A stretch of 64,000 nucleotides of DNA from Aquimarina spongiae (lineage in GTDB: Bacteria > Bacteroidota > Bacteroidia > Flavobacteriales > Flavobacteriaceae), in contig NZ_FQYP01000003.1 of NCBI RefSeq assembly GCF_900141785.1, forward strand, positions 434,001 to 498,000, written 5' to 3'. Both the position numbers and the translations under genes were made by a program. Positions 22,114 to 31,000 of the stretch are shown in pieces (within the stretch, counting starts at the first letter, position 1; each line of letters begins with the position of its first letter). The notes beneath the pieces were generated by a model, which did not search any database, was not told the origin of the DNA, and worked only from the letters and a program-made list of their open reading frames with translations.

Positions 22114-23223
22114 ATGAAATATTACCTAATTGCAGGAGAAGCTTCCGGGGATTTACACGGTTCTAACTTAATGAAATCCTTGCTTATCGAAGACCCTAAA
22201 GCAGAATTTAGATTTTGGGGAGGGGATCTTATGCAAGCCGTTGGCGGCACATTGGTAAAACATTATAAGGAGCGTTCTTTTATGGGGTTTATAGAAATAC
22301 TCCTTAACCTACGCAAGATTCTAGGGTTTATTAAACATTGTAAAAAGGATATTGAAGCATATCAACCAGATGTGCTCATTTTGATCGACAACTCAGGGTT
22401 TAATCTTCCGATAGCAAAGTGGGCAAAACAGCATGGATTTACCACTCATTACTATATAAGTCCCCAAATTTGGGCATCTAGAGAAGGGCGTATCAAAACG
22501 ATAAAGGCCTATGTGGATTATATGTATGTGGTATTACCATTCGTTAAAGATTTTTACGACAAATATGATTATCCGGTTCATTTCGTAGGACACCCACTTA
22601 TCGATGCGATCAACAATCATGAACAAATTACCCCAGAAGAGTTCAAGACAAAACATCAACTGGATGATCGGCCTATAATTGCAATATTACCTGGGAGTCG
22701 TAAACAGGAAATCAAAAAAATGTTAGAGACTATGCTGACTATAGTGGATGATTTCCCAGCGTATCAATTTGTTATTGGTGGTGCTCCCAGTCAGGAAGCA
22801 TCTTTTTATGCTCCGTTTATCAAAAAGAAAGGAGTTCATCTTGTAATGAACGAAACATATGATCTACTAAGCCTTAGTAATGCCGCTTTGGTGACTTCGG
22901 GAACCGCTACGCTAGAGACTGCCTTGTTTAAAGTCCCACAAGTGGTTTGTTATAAAGGAAGTTATATTTCCTATCAAATTGCAAAACGTATCATTAATCT
23001 TGATTACATATCATTGGTAAATTTGATCATGGATAAACCCGTAGTTACGGAGCTTATTCAAAATGATTTTAATGCTGAACGATTAAAAGAAGAGCTTACC
23101 AAAATAGTAGACGATTATCAAAGAGCCGTGATGTTTTTGGACTATTACGACCTTGAAAAACGACTTGGCGGACGTGGTGCAAACGATAAAGCAGCTCAAT
23201 TAATTGTCGACGCTCATAGATAA
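22114..23223 (+). CDS. lpxB: Lipid-A-disaccharide synthase LpxB
   Basis: A 369-residue peripheral membrane glycosyltransferase. The N-terminal AGEASGDLHG motif is the family signature, and ILPGSRKQEI and VTSGTATLETAL segments mark the nucleotide-sugar half. It joins UDP-2,3-diacylglucosamine with lipid X to make the lipid A disaccharide, so the organism makes lipid A of standard type. Length is as expected. An NlpC/P60 lipoprotein gene follows after 17 bases. Confidence 0.96.
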   Translation: MKYYLIAGEASGDLHGSNLMKSLLIEDPKAEFRFWGGDLMQAVGGTLVKHYKERSFMGFIEILLNLRKILGFIKHCKKDIEAYQPDVLILIDNSGFNLPIAKWAKQHGFTTHYYISPQIWASREGRIKTIKAYVDYMYVVLPFVKDFYDKYDYPVHFVGHPLIDAINNHEQITPEEFKTKHQLDDRPIIAILPGSRKQEIKKMLETMLTIVDDFPAYQFVIGGAPSQEASFYAPFIKKKGVHLVMNETYDLLSLSNAALVTSGTATLETALFKVPQVVCYKGSYISYQIAKRIINLDYISLVNLIMDKPVVTELIQNDFNAERLKEELTKIVDDYQRAVMFLDYYDLEKRLGGRGANDKAAQLIVDAHR

Positions 23224-23240
23224 CTAAAACACTCCCCCAA

Positions 23241-23765
23241 ATGAAAAGAACAATTACCTACTTTTTAATATTAACCTTGGGTTTATTTTTGACCTCTTGC
23301 GGTAGTTCTTCCAAAAAAAAGGCCGTAATATCTCAAAATACCAAGAAAACCACTAAGACTACCTCAAAAAAGAATCCCAACGACAAAAAGATCAAAAGTA
23401 TTATTAGTCACGCCAAATCTTTCAGCGGAACCAAATACAAATATGGCGGTACTACCAAAAAAGGTATGGATTGTTCTGGATTGGTATATACTTCTTTCAA
23501 AAAAGAAAATGTGATTCTCCCCAGGACTTCAAAAACTATGGCTACTCAAGGAAAAGCTATTGCTTTAAAAAAAGTAGCTGTTGGGGATCTGTTATTCTTT
23601 AAAACCAACAAAAGAAAGAATGTCATCTCACACGTAGGACTTGTTGTAGAAACCAGAGGCACTATCAAATTTATTCATGCATCCACATCCAGAGGTGTTA
23701 TCATTTCGAGTCTTGACGAAGCCTATTGGAACAAGGCTTTTGCATGGGCTCGCAGGGTGTTATAA
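23241..23765 (+). CDS. NlpC/P60 (C40) cell-wall peptidase lipoprotein
   Basis: A 174-residue protein. It has a lipoprotein signal with lipobox LTSC (Cys20) and a Lys/Ser/Thr-rich linker (about 22-50). The NlpC/P60 domain has its Cys in MDCSGLV, His in SHVGLV and a third polar His in FIHAS. Such enzymes cut peptide bonds in peptidoglycan stems, usually between D-Glu and the diamino acid. The anchored form suggests action in the periplasm, at the inner face of the outer membrane. It follows lpxB closely and probably shares its transcript. Confidence 0.93.
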   Translation: MKRTITYFLILTLGLFLTSCGSSSKKKAVISQNTKKTTKTTSKKNPNDKKIKSIISHAKSFSGTKYKYGGTTKKGMDCSGLVYTSFKKENVILPRTSKTMATQGKAIALKKVAVGDLLFFKTNKRKNVISHVGLVVETRGTIKFIHASTSRGVIISSLDEAYWNKAFAWARRVL

Positions 23766-23855
23766 ATCTTGTTTTTCAGAAAAATAATATAGATTAATCC
23801 GAACTACGAGTTCTGAAATATGAAACTAGCAGCTTGTATTATTGCGTGATACATT

Positions 23856-25928
23856 TTGCAAATCATATTTCTGGTGCAGCAACCAAAGTCAATTAATACA
23901 CCTTTACTTATTATCACTATATCCTTGATTGTTGGAATAGTGATAGGTCACTATTTCTGCATAGCTGTTATTCCAACCTTAATAGGTCTTTGTATTTCGA
24001 TAGCGATGCTCACTCTGTTTTGGTGGAAATCCAAAAAACCATTTAAGCAAGGTTGGGGTTTTGTAGCCAGCGCCATTGTGATGTTCATAATATTTGGAAT
24101 AACACTGGTCAACCTACACAATCCATTGCATCGATCAAACCACTATTCAAGACTACTTCCAAAAAAACAACTACAGCAATCTGTAGGTGTAAAATTTAGC
24201 GTTAAAGAACGATTAAAATCTACTTCTTATTATCAAAAATACGTCGTTGATATTGTTATTATCCACGGTAAGTCAACCCAAGGAAAGTTGCTATTGCTCC
24301 TTCCAAAGGATAGCCTTCATAATCATTTGGATATAGGTAATTGTTATACCACATTTACTCAAATACAATCGATTTCGAAAGCATTAAACCCTGATCAATT
24401 TGATTATGCTACATACTTAAAAAAACAATATATCACCCATCAAATCAAATTACACCCATCACAATTAGTTCAAGATTCAACCTCTACTCTATCTATTTTC
24501 CGACTGGCAGATCAGGTTAGAAAACACATTACCTTAAAACTAAAGACCTACTCATTTTCCACAAAACAACTGGCCGTAATCCAAGCTTTATTATTAGGCC
24601 AAAGACAAGATATCGATCAACAAACCATACAATCGTATCGTGATGCCGGAGCCATGCATATCTTAGCCGTTTCGGGATTGCATGTAGGGATCTTATTATT
24701 ACTTCTCAATACTGTATTGCGACCTTTAGAAAGGTTTCATCAAAATGGAAAGGTTCTCAAAACAGTTTTGTTATTGATATTTCTTTGGTTTTTTGCCATC
24801 ATTGCTGGGTTATCCCCTTCGGTGTTGCGAGCCGTAACTATGTTTTCTTTTCTTACCATAGGGATGCAAATAGGGTCTACAACCAGCACTTATAACACAT
24901 TGATCTTATCGGCATTTGTTTTACTTTGCTTTCATTCTTTATTACTTTTTTCTATTGGTTTTCAATTTAGCTATGTGGCTGTCTTTTCAATAGTTTACCT
25001 ACAACCCATATTTTCAAAATGGTATACTCCTCCCAATTTCTTACTTAAAAAAATTTGGGAAACGCTTACCGTAACTATTTCTGCTCAATTAGGATTGGCA
25101 CCACTCACTATATTCTACTTTCATCAATTCCCATTGTTATTTTTTGTTTCCAATTTGATTATCATTCCATTTCTAGGTGGTATTCTGGGATTGGGAGTGG
25201 TTGTTATCGTTCTAGCTTCAATAGGAATATTACCAGAGCCGCTTGTTACAATATTTGGGTATGGTATCGATTTTATGAATGAAAGTGTCTCCTGGGTTGC
25301 CTCAAAAAGCAATTTTGTGCTTACCAATATTTCTTTTTCTTGGAGATTACTAATTCTTTCTTACACCTTAATTATCGCTACCAGTCTGGCGCTTCAAAAA
25401 GTACTTTTCAACAAGGGTTTTGTTCTAGGAACCGTAACAATAATCATAGTGTTAGTCATCGCATTTGAAAAACATCAAGCTGCCCAACAAAATGAATTGG
25501 TTATTTTTCATCAATTTGGGAATACTGTAATCGGACGATTAGAACATCAACAACTAATATTGAATGCCAAATCTCCTATTACCGATAATACCCAAAACTT
25601 CCTCTTTTCTAATTATTTGATAAAAAAAAGAGCTGTTCTGAAGCAAAATGATACTTTTCAACATCAATATCAACATAAGAAGCGAACTCTAATGGTCATC
25701 GATAGTACATTTATATATACTCAACATTTCCAGGATTCAGACATCTTACTCTTATCGGGTTCGCCAAGAATTCACTTAGAACGTATAATAGACAGCCTGA
25801 ATCCTAAACAACTCGTTGCAGATGGTAGCAATTATAGAAATTTTATAGATCGTTGGGAGAAAACTTGTGCAGACGGAGATATTCCTTTTCATCGTACAGA
25901 TCGAGATGGTGCATTTGTATTAAAATGA
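23856..25928 (+). CDS. ComEC/Rec2 DNA-uptake channel protein
   Basis: About 690 residues; there is no ATG start. The TTG at 23856 is possible, and an in-frame GTG at 23874 is an alternative. Early helices (about 12-75) precede a soluble OB-like region, then the competence domain with the conserved segments LLLGQR and AVSGLHVG and about eight membrane helices. The C-terminal soluble part lacks the HxHxDH metal motif of a metallo-beta-lactamase nuclease domain, as in the shorter Bacteroidota forms. ComEC carries single-stranded DNA across the inner membrane during natural transformation. No other competence genes are in the window. Confidence 0.9.
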   Translation: MQIIFLVQQPKSINTPLLIITISLIVGIVIGHYFCIAVIPTLIGLCISIAMLTLFWWKSKKPFKQGWGFVASAIVMFIIFGITLVNLHNPLHRSNHYSRLLPKKQLQQSVGVKFSVKERLKSTSYYQKYVVDIVIIHGKSTQGKLLLLLPKDSLHNHLDIGNCYTTFTQIQSISKALNPDQFDYATYLKKQYITHQIKLHPSQLVQDSTSTLSIFRLADQVRKHITLKLKTYSFSTKQLAVIQALLLGQRQDIDQQTIQSYRDAGAMHILAVSGLHVGILLLLLNTVLRPLERFHQNGKVLKTVLLLIFLWFFAIIAGLSPSVLRAVTMFSFLTIGMQIGSTTSTYNTLILSAFVLLCFHSLLLFSIGFQFSYVAVFSIVYLQPIFSKWYTPPNFLLKKIWETLTVTISAQLGLAPLTIFYFHQFPLLFFVSNLIIIPFLGGILGLGVVVIVLASIGILPEPLVTIFGYGIDFMNESVSWVASKSNFVLTNISFSWRLLILSYTLIIATSLALQKVLFNKGFVLGTVTIIIVLVIAFEKHQAAQQNELVIFHQFGNTVIGRLEHQQLILNAKSPITDNTQNFLFSNYLIKKRAVLKQNDTFQHQYQHKKRTLMVIDSTFIYTQHFQDSDILLLSGSPRIHLERIIDSLNPKQLVADGSNYRNFIDRWEKTCADGDIPFHRTDRDGAFVLK

Positions 25929-26145
25929 TGCGCTATCTTTAATTCAACATTATCATCTTACGATTATTTACGGTTTTAACAGCAAATCAAATATCCTAAA
26001 CCCTGAAAAATCATCGGGGTATTTAACCAGCTAATAATCCGCTAATTACCCTGTTTCTCTGGGTTAATAAACTACAAATTAAAATTTAAAACACTGATTA
26101 CCAAAAAATTACAAAAAGACAAGCTCCGAATCTTCTTCAAACTGT

Positions 26146-26175
26146 TTTGTTATTCATAAACGAGAAATATCTTTG
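26146..26175 (+). promoter_or_regulatory. Bacteroidota housekeeping promoter
   Basis: TTTG (26146-26149) and TATCTTTG (26168-26175) are separated by 18 bases, a good match to the TTTG/TAnnTTTG consensus. Transcription would start near 26183 and give a leader of nearly 200 bases before the protease ATG. Confidence 0.7.
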
Positions 26176-26304
26176 AACCCGAAAAATCAAACCAAGCTTA
26201 TTTGATACTACCCCGAAAATTTAGAATCCGATAATTAACATAGTGTCATTAGGATACAACCATCTTGATAGGTAAGAAACATAGTGTAGATAAAATTGTT
26301 TCTA

Positions 26305-26367
26305 TTTAAGAATGCACACTTCATCTCTTTTATGGGGCTTCTAACTAATTAAATACACATTCTTAAA
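26305..26367 (+). promoter_or_regulatory. Inverted repeat in the leader of the HEIGH protease gene
   Basis: TTTAAGAATG (26305-26314) is complementary to CATTCTTAAA (26358-26367) across a 43-base loop, ending 12 bases before the ATG at 26380. Pairing could affect access to the start codon. Confidence 0.4.
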
Positions 26368-26379
26368 ACCATTACAACA

Positions 26380-27219
26380 ATGAGAAAATTCAGGTTATTA
26401 ATGGCATGTATAATTGTTGCCGGGGGCATCACTTCATGTCAAAAAGAAGAGACCAAAAATGAGCTACCAGAAGAAGTAGCTGTACAACCTACCAAGGCAG
26501 AGCTAGAGAAGCTCTTTAATATGGGGATAAATATCGATAATGTAACTATTGAAGATATTCCATCTTTTGATGGTACAACCACCAAACATTTCGTTTCGGG
26601 TGATATTACTATTCCTTATGATGGACTAGATGATTATGCCGAATTAGGCGCTCTGGAAGATGGAAACAAGCAGTATCGTACACCAAATATTGTTGCTCCC
26701 GCTTTCAGAAATATTCGAATCCTTGGGTACACCGGTGGTGGGGCAGCACTAAGTTCAAAGATGCAAACTGCTTTATCCTGGGCTGTTGCTAACTACAATG
26801 CACTACCAAATACACTTAATTTTAATTTGACCTTTGGCACCAATACTGCTGCTGCAGATATCATTGTCTATAAGGTCAATAATTCTAGTGGTGGTGCGTC
26901 TGCAGGGTTTCCTAGCAGCAATGGACGACCGTACCGTTATGTACGGATTAATTCTGGGATGGATAGTTTTACCACCAACGTAAACGAACATGTAATGGGT
27001 CATGAAATTGGTCATTGCGTTGGATTTAGACATCAGGACTGGTTCAATCGCCAAAGTTGTAACTATACAGGACCTCTTCCTGCAGAATCTCCAGCGATAT
27101 GGATTCCTGGAACTCCGTTATCCTTCTATGAAGATTCTATTATGCTTGCTTGCTTTGGTCCAAATGAAGATGGTGAATTTTCTTCATCAGATATTCAATC
27201 ACTCAATATATTATATTAA
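26380..27219 (+). CDS. HEIGH-type zinc metalloprotease lipoprotein (M57-like)
   Basis: A 279-residue protein. It has a lipoprotein signal with lipobox ITSC (Cys20) and an acidic linker. The protease domain carries the zinc site GHEIGHCVGFRHQDW, which fits HExxHxxGxxH with HEIGH as in the dual-action HEIGH family. The downstream part contains a SIMLAC turn that plays the Met-turn role. The likely location is the outer membrane or cell surface, with a role in breakdown of external protein. It has its own promoter far upstream and ends at a strong hairpin. The family name is from the motif; the substrate is unknown. Confidence 0.88.
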   Translation: MRKFRLLMACIIVAGGITSCQKEETKNELPEEVAVQPTKAELEKLFNMGINIDNVTIEDIPSFDGTTTKHFVSGDITIPYDGLDDYAELGALEDGNKQYRTPNIVAPAFRNIRILGYTGGGAALSSKMQTALSWAVANYNALPNTLNFNLTFGTNTAAADIIVYKVNNSSGGASAGFPSSNGRPYRYVRINSGMDSFTTNVNEHVMGHEIGHCVGFRHQDWFNRQSCNYTGPLPAESPAIWIPGTPLSFYEDSIMLACFGPNEDGEFSSSDIQSLNILY

Positions 27220-27241
27220 ACACAGGAGGTAGTATCTAAAA

Positions 27242-27269
27242 AAAGGCTATCCATTAATGGATAGCCTTT
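27242..27269. terminator. Bidirectional terminator
   Basis: A perfect palindrome, AAAGGCTATCCATT and its complement, with A-run before and T-rich sequence after. It lies between the convergent protease and serine hydrolase genes. Confidence 0.9.
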
Positions 27270-27295
27270 ATTATATATAAAATGGTTTAGGTTAA

Positions 27296-28582
27296 TTACA
27301 ACATCACCAATGCTTCTTTTAAATTTTTATCTTCCTCAATAACCTCTTTTGAATTAAGGATATCCTTTATGATTTGACGGATTTTAGGGATACAATCTTT
27401 TGCCATTTTATTTGGACTATTGAATAGCACACAAATCCCTAAATCCTCGTTTGGATAAATCGCTATTTCGCTTCGGAAATTATTTACACTTCCTCCATGA
27501 TGAATTACCTTTTGCAATTGCTCTGTTTCTTGATCTTTAAAAGTGTGGATTCTCCAACCGTGTGCGTAATGTGAACTTACGTATCCTGGCCATCGCTGGT
27601 AGTAACTTCTTCTTCCTCCTACTTGTATTACTGGACTAAATACTTTTTCCATAGTTTTAGGCATAAGCACCTCTGGGTTATTCCCCAACAAAAACTTCAT
27701 CCATTGTCCCATATCCATTGCACTGGCATTAATACCACCTGCAGCAACCGCTCCATAATACTTTTTGTTTAGACGCATGGGTCTCCATCCATATCGTAAC
27801 CGTTGATGCGGTAATGCAATATTAGTATCTCCTTGTAAAGCTTCGTAAGTAGCAGAAGCTCTATCCATCCCAAGAGGGTCAAATATTTTTTCCTGAATAA
27901 CTTCAAAAAGAGGTTTTTGGGTAACCCGTTCAATAATTTCACCACTTAACGCAAAAATGGCATTTTGGTAATTATAGAAATAACCTGGTTCCTGAAGTGG
28001 ACGCACTTCATTAAATCTACTGGCGATGTTGTCTAAAGAAACTCCAGCTTCTACAAGGTTCGTAAAACTATGATATGGCAATCCTGAAGTATGCGAAAGC
28101 ACATGAGACAGGGTTACTTTTTTGGTTTGTGCAGCACTGGCTAATCTGAAATTAGGAATGTGATTGATAATCTTATCCTCCCAATTGATGAGTCCTTCCT
28201 GTACATGAATTCCTGTCAAGATTCCAGCAAATCCTTTGGATACAGATCCAATTCTAAAGATCGTCTCTTTATCTACATTATCCATTAGTCTGCTGTTTCT
28301 ACTACCAAAACCATCTGCATAGATAATAGAATCACATTTTACAACAGCAACTGAAGCACCGACAACTTGTTTTTTCTGTACTGCTTCATCAAAATACGCT
28401 TGAATAGAATCTGCTATTCTTTTCTTAAATGAATCAGACGCTAAAACTGGTTCTGGAAGTGGTTGCGGTAAAAGCACCGCCTGTTCTTGTTTTGGTAACT
28501 GCGGTTGTTTCGTAGGCATAAACGAAAAGAGTAAGCCTATGAACAACATAGTTGGGGTAGCTAGGGTGAAGATTTTTTTCAT
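27296..28582 (-). CDS. Exported beta-lactamase-like serine hydrolase
   Basis: A 428-residue protein with an N-terminal membrane/signal segment (about 5-22) and a Pro/Gln-rich linker. The class C beta-lactamase/DD-peptidase fold shows SVSK at 113-116 (nucleophile Ser113 and Lys116), YQN in YNYQNAIF, and HHGG near residue 350 in place of the KTG triad. Proteins of this type are D-amino-acid peptidases, esterases or penicillin-binding proteins rather than true resistance enzymes. It has no close cotranscribed neighbour. The fold and active site are clear; the substrate is not. Confidence 0.9.
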   Translation of the reverse strand: MKKIFTLATPTMLFIGLLFSFMPTKQPQLPKQEQAVLLPQPLPEPVLASDSFKKRIADSIQAYFDEAVQKKQVVGASVAVVKCDSIIYADGFGSRNSRLMDNVDKETIFRIGSVSKGFAGILTGIHVQEGLINWEDKIINHIPNFRLASAAQTKKVTLSHVLSHTSGLPYHSFTNLVEAGVSLDNIASRFNEVRPLQEPGYFYNYQNAIFALSGEIIERVTQKPLFEVIQEKIFDPLGMDRASATYEALQGDTNIALPHQRLRYGWRPMRLNKKYYGAVAAGGINASAMDMGQWMKFLLGNNPEVLMPKTMEKVFSPVIQVGGRRSYYQRWPGYVSSHYAHGWRIHTFKDQETEQLQKVIHHGGSVNNFRSEIAIYPNEDLGICVLFNSPNKMAKDCIPKIRQIIKDILNSKEVIEEDKNLKEALVML

Positions 28583-28791
28583 TAAGTAGGTTTATTGGTG
28601 TCAAAAAAAAGAAAAAACATCGACAAAAACAACAAAATCATCTTTGAAATACACATTTTTTCTATTTTTCTTCCAATTTGGGTATTTTTGGGTTTACGTT
28701 GTAGGTAACGAAAAACTTATTAATTAATTGTATAAAAGGTTAATAAATCCGAAAACTGATCTTCCTAATGCTTCTTTTAGCTATGTAAAGT

Positions 28792-30234
28792 TTAATTTGA
28801 AGCCGTAGGAATAGGAGGAGGACCATCAGGAAGGATGGCTTTATAGACGTAATCTCCTTTTCTTTCTTTAAATTCTTTTTTGACCTCTTCGACTAATTTT
28901 TCGTCATCATACATATCAACCATAGTCATAGCAAGCGCCTTTGACGCTTGAATCATCCCTTTATGACCAATAGACATTCCTCCACATGCAACAACAGCCC
29001 AAGAGTGCCAAGGAGTATCAATTGGAGCCGTAGTAACTCCTAATCGCACAACCGGAACCAACCAACTCACATCCCCCACATCTGTAGAACCACCACCGGG
29101 ATGTTCTTTTGTCTCTTCCAAAGGGTTTATTTTGGCGTCTATTCCTTTTTGAGGTTTCCCGGTTCCCTCTTGTATTTTATAAGCAAATGCCAATTCTTCT
29201 TTGGTATATTGGATTTCTCCCAAGTACTCCAAGTTTTTTTGCATGGCTTTCCCTCCTGCTCTATTCACCAATATCTCGTGTAATCCGGAAACCAAACTAA
29301 CTTTATAATCTACATTTGCCATAATAGCGGCTCCTTCAGCCATTTTCTCTACACGTTTCCATACTTCTTCCATACCCTCACGTTTTGTATCTCTTACGCG
29401 TATCCATATTCTGGAGTAATCAGGAACTACATTCACCACATCTCCTGCTTTTTGAATATCATAATGTATACGTACGGTGGGTTTGATATGCTCTCTCAAA
29501 TAGTTAATCCCGGTGGTATACAACTCCAAAGCGTCCGAAGCACTTCTTCCATTCCAGGGATCCGCAGACGCATGAGCTGCCTGGCCATTAAATTCTACGA
29601 TAAAATCCACCAAGGCCAACGAACTTTGCACATCAGCTTTAGTTTTTGCTGAAGGATGCCAATCCAAACAAACATCAAGGCCTTCAAACAATCCAGCTCT
29701 TGCCATAAACAATTTTCCAAAAAACTTCTCTTCAGCAGGAGTACCAAAAAACTTTACGGTCCCTTTTATCTTTCCTTGTTTGATCAAATCCTTGATAGCT
29801 ACTGCGGCAGATAAGCTAGCCACTCCAAACAGATTATGTCCACATCCATGGCCTCCAGCATTTTTTTGCAAAGGTTCTTTGGTAGGTTGTGCTTTTTGCG
29901 ATATCCCAGGCAACGCGTCAAACTCTCCCAAAATCCCAATGACCGGAGAACCACTACCATAAGAAGCCACGAAAGCTGTAGGTATATCTGCCACTCCACG
30001 TTCTACAGTAAATCCCTGAGACTCGGCATAATCTGCTAGTACCTTGGCCGATTGTTTCTCTTGAAAGGCAGTTTCGGCAAATCCCCATATTTGATCACTC
30101 ATGGTGATCATCTTTTTTTCTTGTTTTACAACTGCTTCTATTACCGAAGTTTTGTTGGAACTGATTTTGGATTGTTGTGCATAAAAAAGTGTACTACATA
30201 GCACAGCACCAACGAATAGTTTGAACCGAATCAT
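28792..30234 (-). CDS. Exported M20-family amidohydrolase (AbgB-like)
   Basis: A 480-residue protein with a signal peptide ending FYAQ (about residue 20). The M20 metallopeptidase fold shows the metal ligands in GEFDALPG, GGHGCGHN and AEEKFFG, with a dimerisation domain in the middle. The overall likeness is to the AbgB/aminoacylase group, which releases acyl or aminobenzoyl groups from amino acids. Here it would act in the periplasm. It lies downstream of a thioredoxin gene, from which a terminator separates it, and near DPP-IV and peptide transporters, so a role in peptide or conjugated amino-acid use is plausible. Confidence 0.88.
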   Translation of the reverse strand: MIRFKLFVGAVLCSTLFYAQQSKISSNKTSVIEAVVKQEKKMITMSDQIWGFAETAFQEKQSAKVLADYAESQGFTVERGVADIPTAFVASYGSGSPVIGILGEFDALPGISQKAQPTKEPLQKNAGGHGCGHNLFGVASLSAAVAIKDLIKQGKIKGTVKFFGTPAEEKFFGKLFMARAGLFEGLDVCLDWHPSAKTKADVQSSLALVDFIVEFNGQAAHASADPWNGRSASDALELYTTGINYLREHIKPTVRIHYDIQKAGDVVNVVPDYSRIWIRVRDTKREGMEEVWKRVEKMAEGAAIMANVDYKVSLVSGLHEILVNRAGGKAMQKNLEYLGEIQYTKEELAFAYKIQEGTGKPQKGIDAKINPLEETKEHPGGGSTDVGDVSWLVPVVRLGVTTAPIDTPWHSWAVVACGGMSIGHKGMIQASKALAMTMVDMYDDEKLVEEVKKEFKERKGDYVYKAILPDGPPPIPTASN

Positions 30235-30309
30235 AATTAAGATGTTTGTGAGTTGTGTGCTTTGAAGATACTAAATAATTCTTTGTCTTTGGTTCTCGCT
30301 TTCCAAATA

Positions 30310-30345
30310 AAAAACTCCTTTCCGTAAAAACGAAAAGGAGCTTAT
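30310..30345 (-). terminator. Terminator of the thioredoxin gene
   Basis: On the minus strand, CTCCTTTTCG pairs with CGGAAAGGAG (one mismatch) around a T-rich loop and is followed by a T-run. Confidence 0.8.
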
Positions 30346-30365
30346 TTATCTCTTATTATTTATTT

Positions 30366-30905
30366 CTAATTCGTAAATGTACCTACGAAAGCTTTCTCAT
30401 ACTTTTTCCAAGCATCAGCACTGGTTAACTGCTTATAATCATCACTATGAATCATCTTGAGGTACAGCTCTAATTGCTGTGGTGTTTTATATCCCACCAC
30501 GGGAGCAATTAATCCTCCATTCTCATCAAAGAAAACAATACTTGGATATCCTGAAATCTTTAAAGCATTGGCAAAAAAGTGTTGACTATTTCTTCCTTTT
30601 CTACCGTGCTTATAGTTAGGATTGGTATACGTAAAATTATTGTACTCGATCTTTTCGGTACCTTCGGCATTAAACTTTACGGCGTAGAAGTTTTCATTTA
30701 CATAAGAAACAACGTCCTTGTTATGAAACGTTTTTTTATCCAGAAGTTTACAAGGACCGCACCAATCGGTATATACATCCATAAAAATCTTTCTCGGTTC
30801 TTTTTTTTGTGCCTCTAGTGCTTCATTAAAAGACATCCATTTGATCTCTTGCGCCTGGGTAGTAACACACAAAAGCATCACGCATATTAAAAGTAGGTTC
30901 TTCAT
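30366..30905 (-). CDS. Exported thioredoxin-fold protein
   Basis: A 179-residue protein with a signal peptide (about 1-19, ending TQAQ). The thioredoxin fold has an active-site WCGPC motif (about residues 49-53) and a cis-Pro segment SGYPSIVFFD. It acts in the periplasm, probably as a disulfide reductase or in the DsbD-dependent reducing branch, as in many Bacteroidota thioredoxin-like proteins of this size. It stands alone between two terminators. A role specific to the peptide-use genes is not shown. Confidence 0.9.
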   Translation of the reverse strand: MKNLLLICVMLLCVTTQAQEIKWMSFNEALEAQKKEPRKIFMDVYTDWCGPCKLLDKKTFHNKDVVSYVNENFYAVKFNAEGTEKIEYNNFTYTNPNYKHGRKGRNSQHFFANALKISGYPSIVFFDENGGLIAPVVGYKTPQQLELYLKMIHSDDYKQLTSADAWKKYEKAFVGTFTN

Positions 30906-30957
30906 TAGTATTCTTTTTTCTAGTTTGTCGGAAACAAAAACTGTTCCTTATTTAAAA

Positions 30958-30986
30958 CTTCACCCGTCTTTGGGAAACGAGTGAAG
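30958..30986 (-). terminator. Terminator of the DPP-IV/POT operon
   Basis: CTTCAC and GTGAAG arms with an added partly paired CGT/ACG segment, followed on the minus strand by a TTTTAAAT tail. Confidence 0.7.
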
Positions 30987-31000
30987 ATGTATATTATTAT

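Larger units (their letters stand above)
25929..26379. other. Long non-coding interval before the HEIGH protease gene
   Basis: This 451-base interval has a strong promoter (26146-26175) about 200 bases before the next gene, a nine-base direct repeat ACATAGTGT at 26238 and 26279, and a ten-base inverted repeat (26305-26314 with 26358-26367). No small reading frame in it looked convincing. Confidence 0.7.

Noticed and set aside
26271..26297. A third GGTAAGA, before the HEIGH protease gene
   Set aside because: The block 12 bases downstream reads ATAAAATT and matches AATAACTA at only half of its positions; a housekeeping promoter is present nearby.
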